The position numbers and the translations under genes are program-made. From NCBI GenBank assembly GCA_030065235.1, contig JASJDC010000006.1:1-32534 (forward strand): a DNA stretch of 32,534 nucleotides, in the 5' to 3' direction. Numbering within the stretch: position 1 is the stretch's first letter; each line of letters opens with the position of its first letter. Origin of the DNA: Alphaproteobacteria bacterium (lineage in GTDB: Bacteria; Pseudomonadota; Alphaproteobacteria; UBA8366; Aestuariispiraceae). Shown piece after piece: positions 7,524 through 15,732 of this stretch. The notes beneath the pieces are model-generated. The model had not been told where the DNA came from, ran no database searches, and saw nothing but the letters and a program-made list of their open reading frames with translations.

Positions 7524-8618
7524 ATGAAAAATACTGTTGATCGCAGAAATCTTCTGCGCGGCGCGGCGGTTGCCGGCGCTGCAACCCTGGCCACGCCGGC
7601 GATTGCGCAAAACGCGGGGACGACCCTCAAAATGCAAGCCGCCTGGGGCGGCGGGATCTTCCTTGAGAACGCCCAGTCCTTTGCGGCGCGTGTCAATGAA
7701 ATGTCCGGCGGATCGCTGACCATCGACGTGCTGTCGGTCGATGCGGTTGTGAAAACCAGCCAGATGCAAGACGCGGTTCATCGCGGCGTTCTCGACGCGG
7801 CGCATTACGTATCCGCCTATTGGTACGGCAAATCCAAGGCGGCGTCGCTTTTCGGAACGGGCCCTTGCTTCGGTTGGTCGAGCCAGGAAATGCTCGGTTG
7901 GATCTATGCCGGCGGCGGACAAGAGCTCTTCGACGAGTTGATGGAGACGCTGCGTCTGAACGTCGTGTCTTTCTTCAATTCGCCCATGCCGGCGCAGCCG
8001 CTCGGGTGGTTCAATCAGCATATCACGGACGCATCGCAAATGGACGGTCTGAAGTACCGGACTGTTGGTCTTGCGGCGGACGTCTTGCTGGAAATGGGTA
8101 TGTCCGTCGTTCAGTTGCCCGGCGGTGAGATCCAGCCCGCGATGAAGTCCGGCCTGATTGACGCGGCCGAGTTCAACAACCCGACGTCGGATCGGGATTT
8201 TGGTATGCAGGACGTCTCGAAGCATTACCACCTGGCGTCGTACCACCAGAGCCAGGAGTGCTTTGAGGTCACCTTCAACAAGGACAAGTTCAACGCATTG
8301 TCGCCTGAACATCAGGCGATTATTCGCAACGCATCCATGGCCGAGAATTCAGGCTTCTATTGGAACAACACCAAGCGGTACTCCGACGACCTGGTCAAGC
8401 TGCAAGAACAAGACGGGGTGAATGTCTACCGCACGCCGGATTCGGTGATGGCGGCCCAACTTGCGGCGTGGGATGTGGTTACGGAGCGGATCGCGTCAGA
8501 AGATCCGTTCTTCGCCAAGGTGATGGAATCGCAGAAGACGTACGCCCGGAATGTGATGGGTTATCTGAACCTGAACCAGCCTGACTACCAACTGGCCTAC
8601 AACCACTATTTCAGTTGA
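7524..8618 (+). CDS. dctP: TRAP transporter solute-binding protein, DctP family
   Basis: This 364-residue periplasmic binding protein captures the substrate of a secondary TRAP importer. The N-terminus has a twin-arginine signal (DRRNLLRGAAVAGA, then ATPAIAQ and the likely cleavage site), so export is by Tat. The mature part has the DctP layout, including GLKYRTVGLAADVL, where the conserved arginine normally binds the substrate carboxylate, and GEIQPAMKSGLIDAAEFNNP. The latter region resembles the TakP-like subgroup that binds 2-oxo or hydroxy acids. ATG 7524 has GGGAGGA 4 bases upstream. It is followed by a hairpin and then the two membrane subunits. The actual substrate is unknown; the amidase downstream suggests an amide-containing organic acid. 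Confidence 0.9.
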   Translation: MKNTVDRRNLLRGAAVAGAATLATPAIAQNAGTTLKMQAAWGGGIFLENAQSFAARVNEMSGGSLTIDVLSVDAVVKTSQMQDAVHRGVLDAAHYVSAYWYGKSKAASLFGTGPCFGWSSQEMLGWIYAGGGQELFDELMETLRLNVVSFFNSPMPAQPLGWFNQHITDASQMDGLKYRTVGLAADVLLEMGMSVVQLPGGEIQPAMKSGLIDAAEFNNPTSDRDFGMQDVSKHYHLASYHQSQECFEVTFNKDKFNALSPEHQAIIRNASMAENSGFYWNNTKRYSDDLVKLQEQDGVNVYRTPDSVMAAQLAAWDVVTERIASEDPFFAKVMESQKTYARNVMGYLNLNQPDYQLAYNHYFS

Positions 8619-8639
8619 TCTGTCGGCAAGCCGAGTATT

Positions 8640-8670
8640 GTCCGGGTGCCGAATAGGCATCCGGACTTTT
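8640..8670 (+). terminator. Intercistronic hairpin between dctP and dctQ
   Basis: GTCCGGGTGCC (8640-8650) pairs with GGCATCCGGAC (8656-8666) over 11 bases including one G-U pair, with a GAATA loop and TTTT after it. It lies 21 bases after the dctP stop. It probably gives partial termination or 3'-end protection so that the binding protein is made in excess over the membrane subunits. Confidence 0.65.
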
Positions 8671-8727
8671 ACTGCTCTAGGGACGATCGTCAGCGACCCG
8701 CCGCTCTGTTAAGGAGAAAGCAGGTAC

Positions 8728-9318
8728 ATGAAACTCGTTCACGCCATCGAAGGGTTGAGTTTGTGGGTTGGCCGCGCCTTTGGCTGGTGCATCCTCATCC
8801 TTACGCTCTCGGTCTGTTACGAAGTGTTTGTCCGCTACGTTCTCAACGCGCCCACCGTTTGGGCGTTCGATATGATGATCCAAATGTATGGCGCGCTGTT
8901 CTTGATGTGCGGCGCCTATGCTTTGGCTCAAGATACCCATGTGCGGGCGGATGTGGTGTATCGTTTGCTGCCTATCAAGGTTCAGGCAGGCCTCGATTTT
9001 GTGCTGTACTTTCTGTTCTTCTTCCCCGGCGTTCTCGCCTTGGCCTGGTATGGGTACGAAATCGCTTCTGACAGCTGGCGGTACAAGGAAGTCAGCTTTA
9101 ACAGTCCCGCCAGCATCCAGATATACTTCTTTAAATCGTTAATCCCGTTGGCGGGCGGAATCTTGATGGTCCAGGGTTTTGCCGAATTGATCCGCTGCGT
9201 CATGGCGATGCGGACCGGCGCATGGCCCGAGCGGCTGGTCGATGTCAAAGAGACCGAGGATCTTCTGTCCGAAGCGGATATCGAAACGATCAACGCCATC
9301 ATTCCAGGAAAGAAATAG
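8728..9318 (+). CDS. dctQ: TRAP transporter small membrane subunit, DctQ family
   Basis: This inner-membrane protein of 196 residues has four predicted hydrophobic helices (about 15-35, 50-70, 88-110 and 132-155). The N-terminal part reads EVFVRYVLNAPTVWAFD, the usual DctQ motif with R-Y and a following W near the second helix. DctQ partners with DctM to form the membrane complex, which takes up substrate using the sodium or proton gradient. The C-terminus is longer than average and acidic (VKETEDLLSEADIETI). AAGGAG lies 11 bases before ATG 8728. The gap to dctM is only 29 bases, so the two are surely cotranscribed. Confidence 0.9.
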   Translation: MKLVHAIEGLSLWVGRAFGWCILILTLSVCYEVFVRYVLNAPTVWAFDMMIQMYGALFLMCGAYALAQDTHVRADVVYRLLPIKVQAGLDFVLYFLFFFPGVLALAWYGYEIASDSWRYKEVSFNSPASIQIYFFKSLIPLAGGILMVQGFAELIRCVMAMRTGAWPERLVDVKETEDLLSEADIETINAIIPGKK

Positions 9319-9347
9319 GCCGTACGGCGCTTCAAGAAAGACAAGAG

Positions 9348-10715
9348 ATGACGAACCCCGAAGTCGCCCTGTTCATGTTGGGGCTGTTCATTGTCCTGGT
9401 GCTGCTGGGATTTCCGATCGCTTTCACGCTGCTCGCAATGGGCGTGGGCTTTGGATACTACGCGTATCATCAGGGCCAGCCGATTGAGAGCTTCAGCGAT
9501 ATCTTCAACAACAATATTTTCTATTTGCTGAACCAGAACACCTATTCGGTGATGGAGAATCCGACTTTGGTCGCGATCCCGCTATTCCTGTTTATGGGAT
9601 ATGTGGTCGAGCGCGCCAACATCGTCGATAAGCTGTTCTTTTCCCTTTACATGGCCGCGCGAAATCTGCCGGGGAGCCTTGCGATCGCAGCCCTTGTGAC
9701 CTGTACGGTGTTCTCCACGGCCTCGGGTATTGTGGGTGCGGTCGTCACGCTGATGGGGCTGCTGGCCTTCCCGGCGATGGCCAACGCCCGATACAATAAG
9801 AGCTTTGCGTCGGGCGTCATCTGCGCCGGCGGCACATTGGGCATTTTGATCCCGCCCTCGATCATGCTCATCGTCTATTCGGCGATCGCCGATCTTTCCC
9901 CTTTGCGCCTGTACGCCGCCGCTGTCTTTCCCGGCTTGCTGCTGGCGGGGCTCTACATCGTCTATGTGATCGTGCGCGTCTGGTTCAATCCGGCGCTCGC
10001 GCCAAAACCAGTGATGGAAAACGTCCCCCCGCCACGCGAAATCTACTGGAACCTGCTGGTCAGCTTTGTGCCGTTGACGGTCCTGATCGCTCTGGTGCTG
10101 GGGTCGATCCTGGGCGGGCTCGCGACCCCGGCCGAAGCCGCCGCGATGGGGGCGATGGGCGGCATCGTCTTGGCGATCTTCTACCGATCGTTGACATGGA
10201 CCAAACTCAAGGAAAGCGTCTTTCTGACGGCCAAATCAACGGCGATGGTGTGTTGGCTTTTCGTCGGCTCATGGACCTTTGCGTCTGTCTTCTCGTATCT
10301 CGGAGGACATGACATCATCGCCGAGTGGGTCGGTGGGATGGCGTTAGAGCCCTGGCAGTTCCTTGTGTTGGCTCAGCTGATCATCTTCTTGTTGGGCTGG
10401 CCGTTGGAATGGTCGGAGATCCTGATCATCTTCGTTCCGATTTTCCTACCGCTGCTCGACGTGTTCGGCGTGAACCCTTACTTCTTTGCAATGCTGGTGG
10501 CGCTGAATCTGCAAACCTCGTTCCTGACGCCGCCCATGGCCATGTCGGCTTACTATCTGAAAGGCGTGCTCAAGAGACAGATCGAGTTGATGGAGATTTT
10601 CCGCGGCATCATGCCGTATCTGGGGATCGTGATCTTGACGATGGTCTTGATGTATCAGTTCCCCCGCATTGCGTTGTGGTTCCCCGATTATCTCTTCGGT
10701 GTCTATATTCCGTGA
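9348..10715 (+). CDS. dctM: TRAP transporter large permease subunit, DctM family
   Basis: This 455-residue polytopic membrane protein carries the transport pathway. Hallmarks include VLLGFPIAFTLLAMG in the first helix, the conserved segment around FSTASGIVGAVVTLMG, CAGGTLGILIPPSIMLIVYS, and LGGLATPAEAAAMGAMG. A terminal LQTSFLTPPMAMSAYYL region is also typical of the family. The protein is slightly longer than the common length of about 425 because of a loop near residues 40-60. ATG 9348 follows a weak AAGAG-type ribosome site. It overlaps the next gene by 4 bases if that gene starts at GTG 10712. It works with the dctP and dctQ products. Confidence 0.92.
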   Translation: MTNPEVALFMLGLFIVLVLLGFPIAFTLLAMGVGFGYYAYHQGQPIESFSDIFNNNIFYLLNQNTYSVMENPTLVAIPLFLFMGYVVERANIVDKLFFSLYMAARNLPGSLAIAALVTCTVFSTASGIVGAVVTLMGLLAFPAMANARYNKSFASGVICAGGTLGILIPPSIMLIVYSAIADLSPLRLYAAAVFPGLLLAGLYIVYVIVRVWFNPALAPKPVMENVPPPREIYWNLLVSFVPLTVLIALVLGSILGGLATPAEAAAMGAMGGIVLAIFYRSLTWTKLKESVFLTAKSTAMVCWLFVGSWTFASVFSYLGGHDIIAEWVGGMALEPWQFLVLAQLIIFLLGWPLEWSEILIIFVPIFLPLLDVFGVNPYFFAMLVALNLQTSFLTPPMAMSAYYLKGVLKRQIELMEIFRGIMPYLGIVILTMVLMYQFPRIALWFPDYLFGVYIP

Positions 10716-12052
10716 TCAAGGAGGCCAGCACGCTGACAGCAACCGAGGCGGTTCAGGCGATCGCCTCGGGTCGTCTGACGTCTGTGGGTCTGGTCGAATC
10801 GTGCCTTGCGCGCATTGAAGAGACGGACGACACGGTCATGGCGTGGGCCTATGTCGACGCTGACGCCGCGCTGGCGCAAGCCGCCGACTGCGACCGTATC
10901 CGCAGGGCCGGAATGGCGACCGGTCCGCTGCACGGGATTCCGGTGGGCCTGAAAGACAATGTCGACACTGCGGATACGCCCACTGAATGCGGTACGGCGA
11001 TCTTCGCTGGGCGTCGGCCGGAGAGAGATGCGCGTCTGGTCGATCATTTGCGCGAAGCGGGGGCGGTGATCCTTGGCAAGACCGTGACGACGGAACTGGC
11101 CTTTGTTCACGCCAACGAAACGCGCAATCCACATAATCCGGACCACACTCCCGGGGGCTCGTCCAGCGGGTCCGCCGCCGCCGTCGCCGCCCAGCAGACG
11201 CCGCTTGCCATTGGCACCCAGACCAATGGGTCGGTCATCCGGCCGGCCTCGTTTTGCGGTGTTTTCGGTCTCAAACCGACGCGCGGCATGATCCCACGCG
11301 AGGGGGTGTTGCGAACCTCCGTCTCGCTGGATCAAGTGGGATGTTTCGGGCGCAGTTTGGCCGATGTCGCGCTCTTGGCCGATGTCATCAGCAGTTATGA
11401 CAGCGGCGACCCGGCCAGCTTCGCCCGTCCGCGCCCCAACATGGCGGACGGGGCCGCCGCGGCGGCGCCGGTCACGCCGAATCTTGCTTGGTTAGACTTG
11501 CCGTTCTACGACCGTCTGGCGGAAGACGCCCGCGATGGGATGAATGCCGTTATTGATCTCCTGGGGCCGCAGGTCGCCAAGATGGAGGCCGCCGAGGCGC
11601 TGTCAAACCTCGTAGCGGTGCAGGCGCGCATCCACGAATACGAGATTTGCCAGCATCAAGCCAAGCTGTTCGAGACCCATTGGGACCAAATCAGCGAAAC
11701 GCTGAAACCAATAGTGGCGCGCGGGCGCAAGATCACCCGGACCGAATACGAGGATGCGCTGGCGGTAAAGGCGTCGGCGGAGGCTTTCTTCGCCGACTTT
11801 TTCGTCGATTATGACGCTATTCTTGCGCCCGCCGCATCGGGAGAGGCGCCTATGTTCGGGAATGGAACCGGCGATCCGATCTTCTGCACCCTGTGGACGC
11901 TGGCGGGATTGCCCTGTGTGACTTTGCCTGTGCTGGTGGGCGAAAATGGCTTGCCGATCGGCGTTCAGCTGATCGGGCCTGTAGAAAAAGACGATCGGCT
12001 GCTGCGCACCGCGCGTTGGCTGCAGAATCAACTTGCCGAAGAAACGGCTTAG
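10712..12052 (+). CDS. Amidase-signature family amidohydrolase
   Basis: This enzyme of about 446 residues belongs to the amidase-signature family, which hydrolyses carboxamides with a Ser-cisSer-Lys triad. All three are visible: Lys81 in GIPVGLKDNVDT, the cis-serine Ser150 in the GGSSSGSAAAVA loop, and nucleophile Ser174 in GTQTNGSVIRPASFCG. The spacings (69 and 24 residues) match those I recall for malonamidase E2. No signal peptide is present, so it acts in the cytoplasm. The start is uncertain. GTG 10712 overlaps the dctM stop, whereas a near-ideal AAGGAGG at 10718-10724 lies 8 bases before an in-frame CTG at 10733. It directly follows the TRAP genes, so it probably processes the imported compound. 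Gat-type amidotransferase is unlikely because no GatB or GatC is nearby. Confidence 0.88.
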   Translation: MIKEASTLTATEAVQAIASGRLTSVGLVESCLARIEETDDTVMAWAYVDADAALAQAADCDRIRRAGMATGPLHGIPVGLKDNVDTADTPTECGTAIFAGRRPERDARLVDHLREAGAVILGKTVTTELAFVHANETRNPHNPDHTPGGSSSGSAAAVAAQQTPLAIGTQTNGSVIRPASFCGVFGLKPTRGMIPREGVLRTSVSLDQVGCFGRSLADVALLADVISSYDSGDPASFARPRPNMADGAAAAAPVTPNLAWLDLPFYDRLAEDARDGMNAVIDLLGPQVAKMEAAEALSNLVAVQARIHEYEICQHQAKLFETHWDQISETLKPIVARGRKITRTEYEDALAVKASAEAFFADFFVDYDAILAPAASGEAPMFGNGTGDPIFCTLWTLAGLPCVTLPVLVGENGLPIGVQLIGPVEKDDRLLRTARWLQNQLAEETA

Positions 12053-12066
12053 GGAAAGAGGACCAC

Positions 12067-12261
12067 ATGTCATATGGCGTCAAACTTGTGATGGGCCTGA
12101 TCGGAACCGTGCTTTTATGCGCCTTTGTCGGCGGCCTTTCGGAAAGCATCTCGTCCGGTTTTGCCGGTTTCTTTGGCGGGTTGCCGTTCATGATCATCGC
12201 AATTGTGGTCTGCGGCGCCGCTGTCTATGACTTCTGGGACGAATGTGTTCGCAAGAAATGA
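12067..12261 (+). CDS. Small two-helix membrane protein of unknown function
   Basis: This 64-residue protein has two hydrophobic stretches, about residues 5-25 (VKLVMGLIGTVLLCAFVGG) and 33-54 (GGLPFMIIAIVVCGAAVY), and a charged tail DFWDECVRKK. GAGGACC precedes ATG 12067, and the gap from the amidase is 14 bases, so it is probably the last gene of the TRAP operon. I do not recognise a family. A role as an accessory of the transporter or a general small envelope protein is possible; nothing in the sequence decides it. A hairpin at 12285 follows. Confidence 0.6.
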   Translation: MSYGVKLVMGLIGTVLLCAFVGGLSESISSGFAGFFGGLPFMIIAIVVCGAAVYDFWDECVRKK

Positions 12262-12284
12262 CCAAGCCGCGCCTGTAAATCACC

Positions 12285-12300
12285 CGCCGGCTTTCCGGCG
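12285..12300 (+). terminator. Short hairpin after the TRAP operon
   Basis: CGCCGG (12285-12290) pairs with CCGGCG (12295-12300) around CTTT. There is no U-tract, so it is at best a weak or Rho-assisted terminator. Confidence 0.4.
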
Positions 12301-12868
12301 CAACGCTTGAACGCGCTGCGCGATCACGAGCTCATTATCAATTGCGAAGGCGCGCCCGGCATAGCGGATCAGATCATTGCCGCCAGTTCTGAGTGCGACG
12401 CCATTACGCCCTGCCATTGCGATGGTTCGTCTTGCCGGCTCCGTTTCGACCGGACGCCTGGGCTTGACCCAGGAGGCTTGGGGATGTCCCTGAGCATGTG
12501 CTTATGTCTGAGATTGTAGTCATTGCCGACCGTAGGCGCTGTCATGGTTGAACTGCTGCCGAGAAGCTCTGGATCGTTGAATTTTTCAATAGAGAGTGAT
12601 GGCCGACGCAGATTCTTCGGGACGCAGCTTGTCGCGACTTCCTATTATTAACTCGATCAAAAACAGAGCCCAATGCGACAAACTGTGTGAAGGTTTTTTG
12701 ATATCATTCGCAGCGGCTTGCGCCTCTGAAGCAAGCTGACCTACACAAACAAGACGGGAGAAGAACCGGAGCACGGTTGCCCGAACCAAAGTCCCGAGCG
12801 ACTTGGTGCGCGTGTCGGGCGAAATAGGGACAACGCTAGTCCCTTGGCGAAACGACTGGTCTGGCGAT
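12301..12868. other. Stretch of about 570 bp without a convincing gene, possible gene remnant
   Basis: No complete gene is supported. On the minus strand a frame ending with TGA at 12280-12282 reads ARRTIAMAGRNGVALRTG then YAGRAFAIDNELVIAQRVQ, which has protein-like character. It is closed upstream by stops near 12502 and 12520 and has no clear start, so it may be the end of a decayed gene. A small inverted repeat (CCTGGG-CTTGA-CCCAGG) lies at 12457-12473. A minus-strand frame at 12586-12882 overlaps the phnN start and resembles nothing I know. The phnN promoter must lie at the right-hand end, but no clear -35/-10 pair was found. Confidence 0.4.
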
Positions 12869-13435
12869 ATGGCAGGTTCCATTCAGGGTGTTTTGGTTCT
12901 TGTGGTCGGGCCATCGGGCGCAGGCAAGGATTCCGTGCTTGGCGGCGCCAGGGAACGTTTGTATGCAGACCCGTCGGTCGTCTTTCCGCGCCGGGTGATT
13001 ACCCGAGCGCCCGACCTGGGGCTCGAAGATCACGATACGCTCGATGAAACCGCCTTCGACGCGGCGGTTGAGGGCGGCGCCTTTGCCCTGCATTGGCGGG
13101 CGCATGCGCTGTGCTACGGTATTCCGGTCGCAATCGAAGACCACCTCCGCACCGGTCGCGTTGTTATCGTCAACGGGTCCCGCACAGTTGTCGGCGAAGC
13201 CCAGCGGAAATACGTCGCCACGCAGACGGTCGTGATAACCGCGCCCGCTCGCGTCATCGCCGAGCGGCTCGCCGTCCGAGGTCGCGAGACCGACCTCGAG
13301 GTCGCCGATCGACTGGCTCGGAAAGCGCTGACGCCGCCGCCCGGCGACGACGTGCATCATGTCATGAACGATGGCGATCTGAACGTCGCCGTCGATCAGT
13401 TCGTCGATATAGTCGGGCGGTTCAGTGCGCTTTGA
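12869..13435 (+). CDS. phnN: Ribose 1,5-bisphosphate phosphokinase PhnN
   Basis: PhnN phosphorylates ribose 1,5-bisphosphate with ATP to give PRPP, the last step that returns C-P lyase products to nucleotide metabolism. The 188-residue protein has a guanylate-kinase-like P-loop, VVGPSGAGKDSVL, close to the N-terminus. It then has FPRRVITR, HDTLDETAFDAAVEGGAFALHWRAHAL in pieces as expected for PhnN, and VIVNGSR. The start at ATG 12869 puts the P-loop near residue 12, as in the family. It is the only phn catabolic gene on the + strand, and its last 14 bases overlap the end of phnE2, which runs the opposite way. Confidence 0.92.
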   Translation: MAGSIQGVLVLVVGPSGAGKDSVLGGARERLYADPSVVFPRRVITRAPDLGLEDHDTLDETAFDAAVEGGAFALHWRAHALCYGIPVAIEDHLRTGRVVIVNGSRTVVGEAQRKYVATQTVVITAPARVIAERLAVRGRETDLEVADRLARKALTPPPGDDVHHVMNDGDLNVAVDQFVDIVGRFSAL

Positions 13436-14789
13436 CGGGCCGCGTCTGATCCGATTTTCCTTGGATCAGGCGTCGCCGCAGCCAGCTTGACAGGCTGTCC
13501 ATGGCGATAACCAGCATCACGGTCAGCAGAATGATGTAGAGCGTATTCTCCCAGTCGCGGGAGGTGCGCATCGTCTCAACCAGCATGAGGCCGATACCGC
13601 CGGCGCCCAGCGCGCCGATCACTGTCGCCGAGCGCATGTTGGATTCAAGGTAGTAAAGTCCCTGTGAGACGAAAATCGGCAAGATCTGTGGAATCACGCC
13701 GTACCGGTAGACCTGGAGCTTACTGGCCCCTGTCGAACGGACGCCCTCAATCTGCTTGTCGTCGACATTTTCGAGAGCTTCGGAGAACAGCTTGCCCAGC
13801 GTACCCGTATCGGTGAAAGCGATGGCGAGCGCGCCGGTTAGCGGTCCGAGGCCAAACGAACGAATAAAAATCAGCGACCAGATCAACATATCGATGCCGC
13901 GCAACAGATCGAACAGCCGCCGAACCACGAACATCAAACCAACATTGATCGTGAAGTTCCTCGCAGCGAGCAGGGCGAGCGGCAAACCGACGAACGCCGC
14001 TGTGAAGGTGCCGAGGACGGCCATCAGCAGGGTTTCGAGTAAGGCGATGAAGACATTGCCGTGCTGCCAATCGGGATTGGTCCAGAATGTATCGAAGATA
14101 TAGGCCGCGTTGCTCATATCATTGCGCAGCGGCGGGCCGCCGAAAGCCAGCGAAAATAGGTCGCCCGCGCTGTATGCGTTTATCTCCGAATTGAACGGAA
14201 AGAAGAAATTCTCCCAACCGAAGAAGTACCGATGAACTTCGATTTTGGCGCGAGAAACCTGAACCCGTCGGTCGATGGTCGGCCGCGCATCAAACTTGGC
14301 GTCTGAGGCCCTAAGCCATCCGTGCTGCGGCCCATCCTTAGGCAAGGTCGTAACAACGCCGTCAGAAGTCGCCTCGGCCACGATCTCGCCATAACCGGGG
14401 ACATAGAAATAGGCGACATTGCCGAGGATGTCGGCCCGATACCCGTCGCCAAGATCGATCGATGCTGACTCTTCGTCGGCCGTGACCCAGCCCGGCGGTG
14501 TGTCATACGTCGCCGTGCGTTCTCCTTCGACCGCTATCACAATGTCACCGGTGCGCGTGGAACGGGTGACATGCACCTTGTGCGCCACAGAGTCTGTCGC
14601 CAGAAGCGCCGCACGCTCCGGGCGCGCGCTCTCGATCAGGCCCGGCATGTCGAACGCGAACCAGGCATAGGTCAGGTAAGCGAAGACAGCGGCGGCGAGG
14701 GCGATCGACAACCGCGCCCGCCGGGCCACCGCGCGCGCAATGGCCGGATTGCGGCCCAATCGATTCAACCCAATTGCTGTCGCCGTCAT
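13422..14789 (-). CDS. phnE: Phosphonate ABC transporter permease PhnE2 (long form)
   Basis: This 455-residue inner-membrane permease is the second PhnE-type subunit. After an N-terminal helix (about 26-46) there is an extra domain of roughly 170 residues, probably periplasmic, before the transport core. Such long second permeases are usual in alphaproteobacterial phn loci. The core has several helices and the coupling-helix region EALENVDDKQIEGVRSTGAS, with the E-x3-G-x9 type signature that contacts PhnC, then GALGAGGIGLMLVETM typical of PhnE. The last bases overlap phnN on the other strand. It lies 9 bases after phnE1 and should pair with it as a heterodimeric pore. Confidence 0.9.
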   Translation of the reverse strand: MTATAIGLNRLGRNPAIARAVARRARLSIALAAAVFAYLTYAWFAFDMPGLIESARPERAALLATDSVAHKVHVTRSTRTGDIVIAVEGERTATYDTPPGWVTADEESASIDLGDGYRADILGNVAYFYVPGYGEIVAEATSDGVVTTLPKDGPQHGWLRASDAKFDARPTIDRRVQVSRAKIEVHRYFFGWENFFFPFNSEINAYSAGDLFSLAFGGPPLRNDMSNAAYIFDTFWTNPDWQHGNVFIALLETLLMAVLGTFTAAFVGLPLALLAARNFTINVGLMFVVRRLFDLLRGIDMLIWSLIFIRSFGLGPLTGALAIAFTDTGTLGKLFSEALENVDDKQIEGVRSTGASKLQVYRYGVIPQILPIFVSQGLYYLESNMRSATVIGALGAGGIGLMLVETMRTSRDWENTLYIILLTVMLVIAMDSLSSWLRRRLIQGKSDQTRPVKAH

Positions 14790-14798
14790 CGTTTTTTC

Positions 14799-15647
14799 TC
14801 AATCCGAGTTCTTCTGGATCAGGCGTCGACGCAAATAAGAGGAGGTTTGGTCGATGACGAAGATTGACAGAATCAACAGAACAAAGAGCGCCGCAGTCTC
14901 ATCGCCTGAGCCCTGACCCCAGCCAATCGTCCGCCGCAACTCGGCGCCGATGCCGCCCGCGCCGACAAAGCCCAAAATCGCGGAGGCGCGCACATTGATC
15001 TCAAACCGCAGCATGAAGTAGCTGAGATAGTTTGGCAGCACTTGCGGCAGGACGGCGAACTTCATCCGCTGGAACCAATTGGCGCCGCAGGCCTCCAGAC
15101 CTTCGATCGCCTTGCGGTCGATATTCTCATTCACTTCGGAAAACTGCTTTCCGAGTGCGCCGGTCGTGTGGAATGCGACGGCGATCATCGCCGGCACGGG
15201 GCTCGTGCCGAGCACGAAGATCAGGAACAGGGCGATGATCAATTCCGGGAAGGCGCGCAGGATATCCATCGTGCGCCGCGCGATCGGCACGGCGCGCGGC
15301 CAGATATCAAGGTTCCCGGACCCGAGAAACGCAAAGATCATTCCCATGACGCCGCCGAGGATCGTTGCGACCGCGGCGATATTGAGCGTCTCGATCAACG
15401 CCGGGGTGAATTTGTACATAAGCCCCAGGAACGCGGTGCGCGCCTCCCAGGCTTCGACAACGATTTCACTGGGATAGTCGAAGAACTTGGTGAGTCCGTT
15501 TAGGAACCCGCCCGAATTCATCGAGTTGGCCTGACCGTATCCAGCGAAGATCACAGCAGCGGTGATCACGACAATAGCGATGGAATAGAGCCGCCGCCGG
15601 CCTTCGGCCTGAATGATATGATGAGAGAGATCCGCAGTCGCGGTCAT
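14799..15647 (-). CDS. phnE: Phosphonate ABC transporter permease PhnE1
   Basis: This 282-residue permease of the PhnCDE importer has a first hydrophobic helix at about 20-38 and further helices through the core. The coupling region reads VNENIDRKAIEGLEACGANW and is followed by FVGAGGIGAELRRTIGWGQG, both hallmarks of PhnE. It forms the membrane channel with PhnE2 and is driven by PhnC. No good Shine-Dalgarno sequence lies immediately upstream of ATG 15647, and a G/C-rich hairpin precedes it at 15682, so translation may be weak compared with phnD. Confidence 0.92.
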   Translation of the reverse strand: MTATADLSHHIIQAEGRRRLYSIAIVVITAAVIFAGYGQANSMNSGGFLNGLTKFFDYPSEIVVEAWEARTAFLGLMYKFTPALIETLNIAAVATILGGVMGMIFAFLGSGNLDIWPRAVPIARRTMDILRAFPELIIALFLIFVLGTSPVPAMIAVAFHTTGALGKQFSEVNENIDRKAIEGLEACGANWFQRMKFAVLPQVLPNYLSYFMLRFEINVRASAILGFVGAGGIGAELRRTIGWGQGSGDETAALFVLLILSIFVIDQTSSYLRRRLIQKNSD

Positions 15648-15681
15648 GGCGGGAATCGGTCTTTAGCGAGGAGGAAGAAAA

Positions 15682-15708
15682 GGGGGGGCCGCTGTCTCAG
15701 CGCCCCCC
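15682..15708 (-). terminator. Hairpin between phnD and phnE1
   Basis: On the minus strand a G-run and CGCTG pair with CAGCGG and a C-run (one or two bases bulged, loop about 3 to 5), followed by TTTTCTT. It starts about 25 bases after the phnD stop. Partial termination here would favour binding protein over permeases. Confidence 0.6.
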
Positions 15709-15732
15709 AAGATTGGACAGTCGCCAGGCTCT

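Noticed and set aside
7503-8312. Long minus-strand open frame of 269 codons across dctP
   Set aside because: It is antisense to a clear DctP protein with a Tat signal; rich in Arg and His as expected for a shadow frame in GC-rich DNA.
12457-12473. CCTGGG-CTTGA-CCCAGG inverted repeat as a terminator or riboswitch
   Set aside because: The stem is 6 bp with no U-tract, and no conserved riboswitch core is visible.
12539-12545. CTGTCAT half-site upstream of phnN as a Pho box
   Set aside because: The second half-site at the expected 11-base spacing is absent, and it is more than 300 bases from the phnN start.
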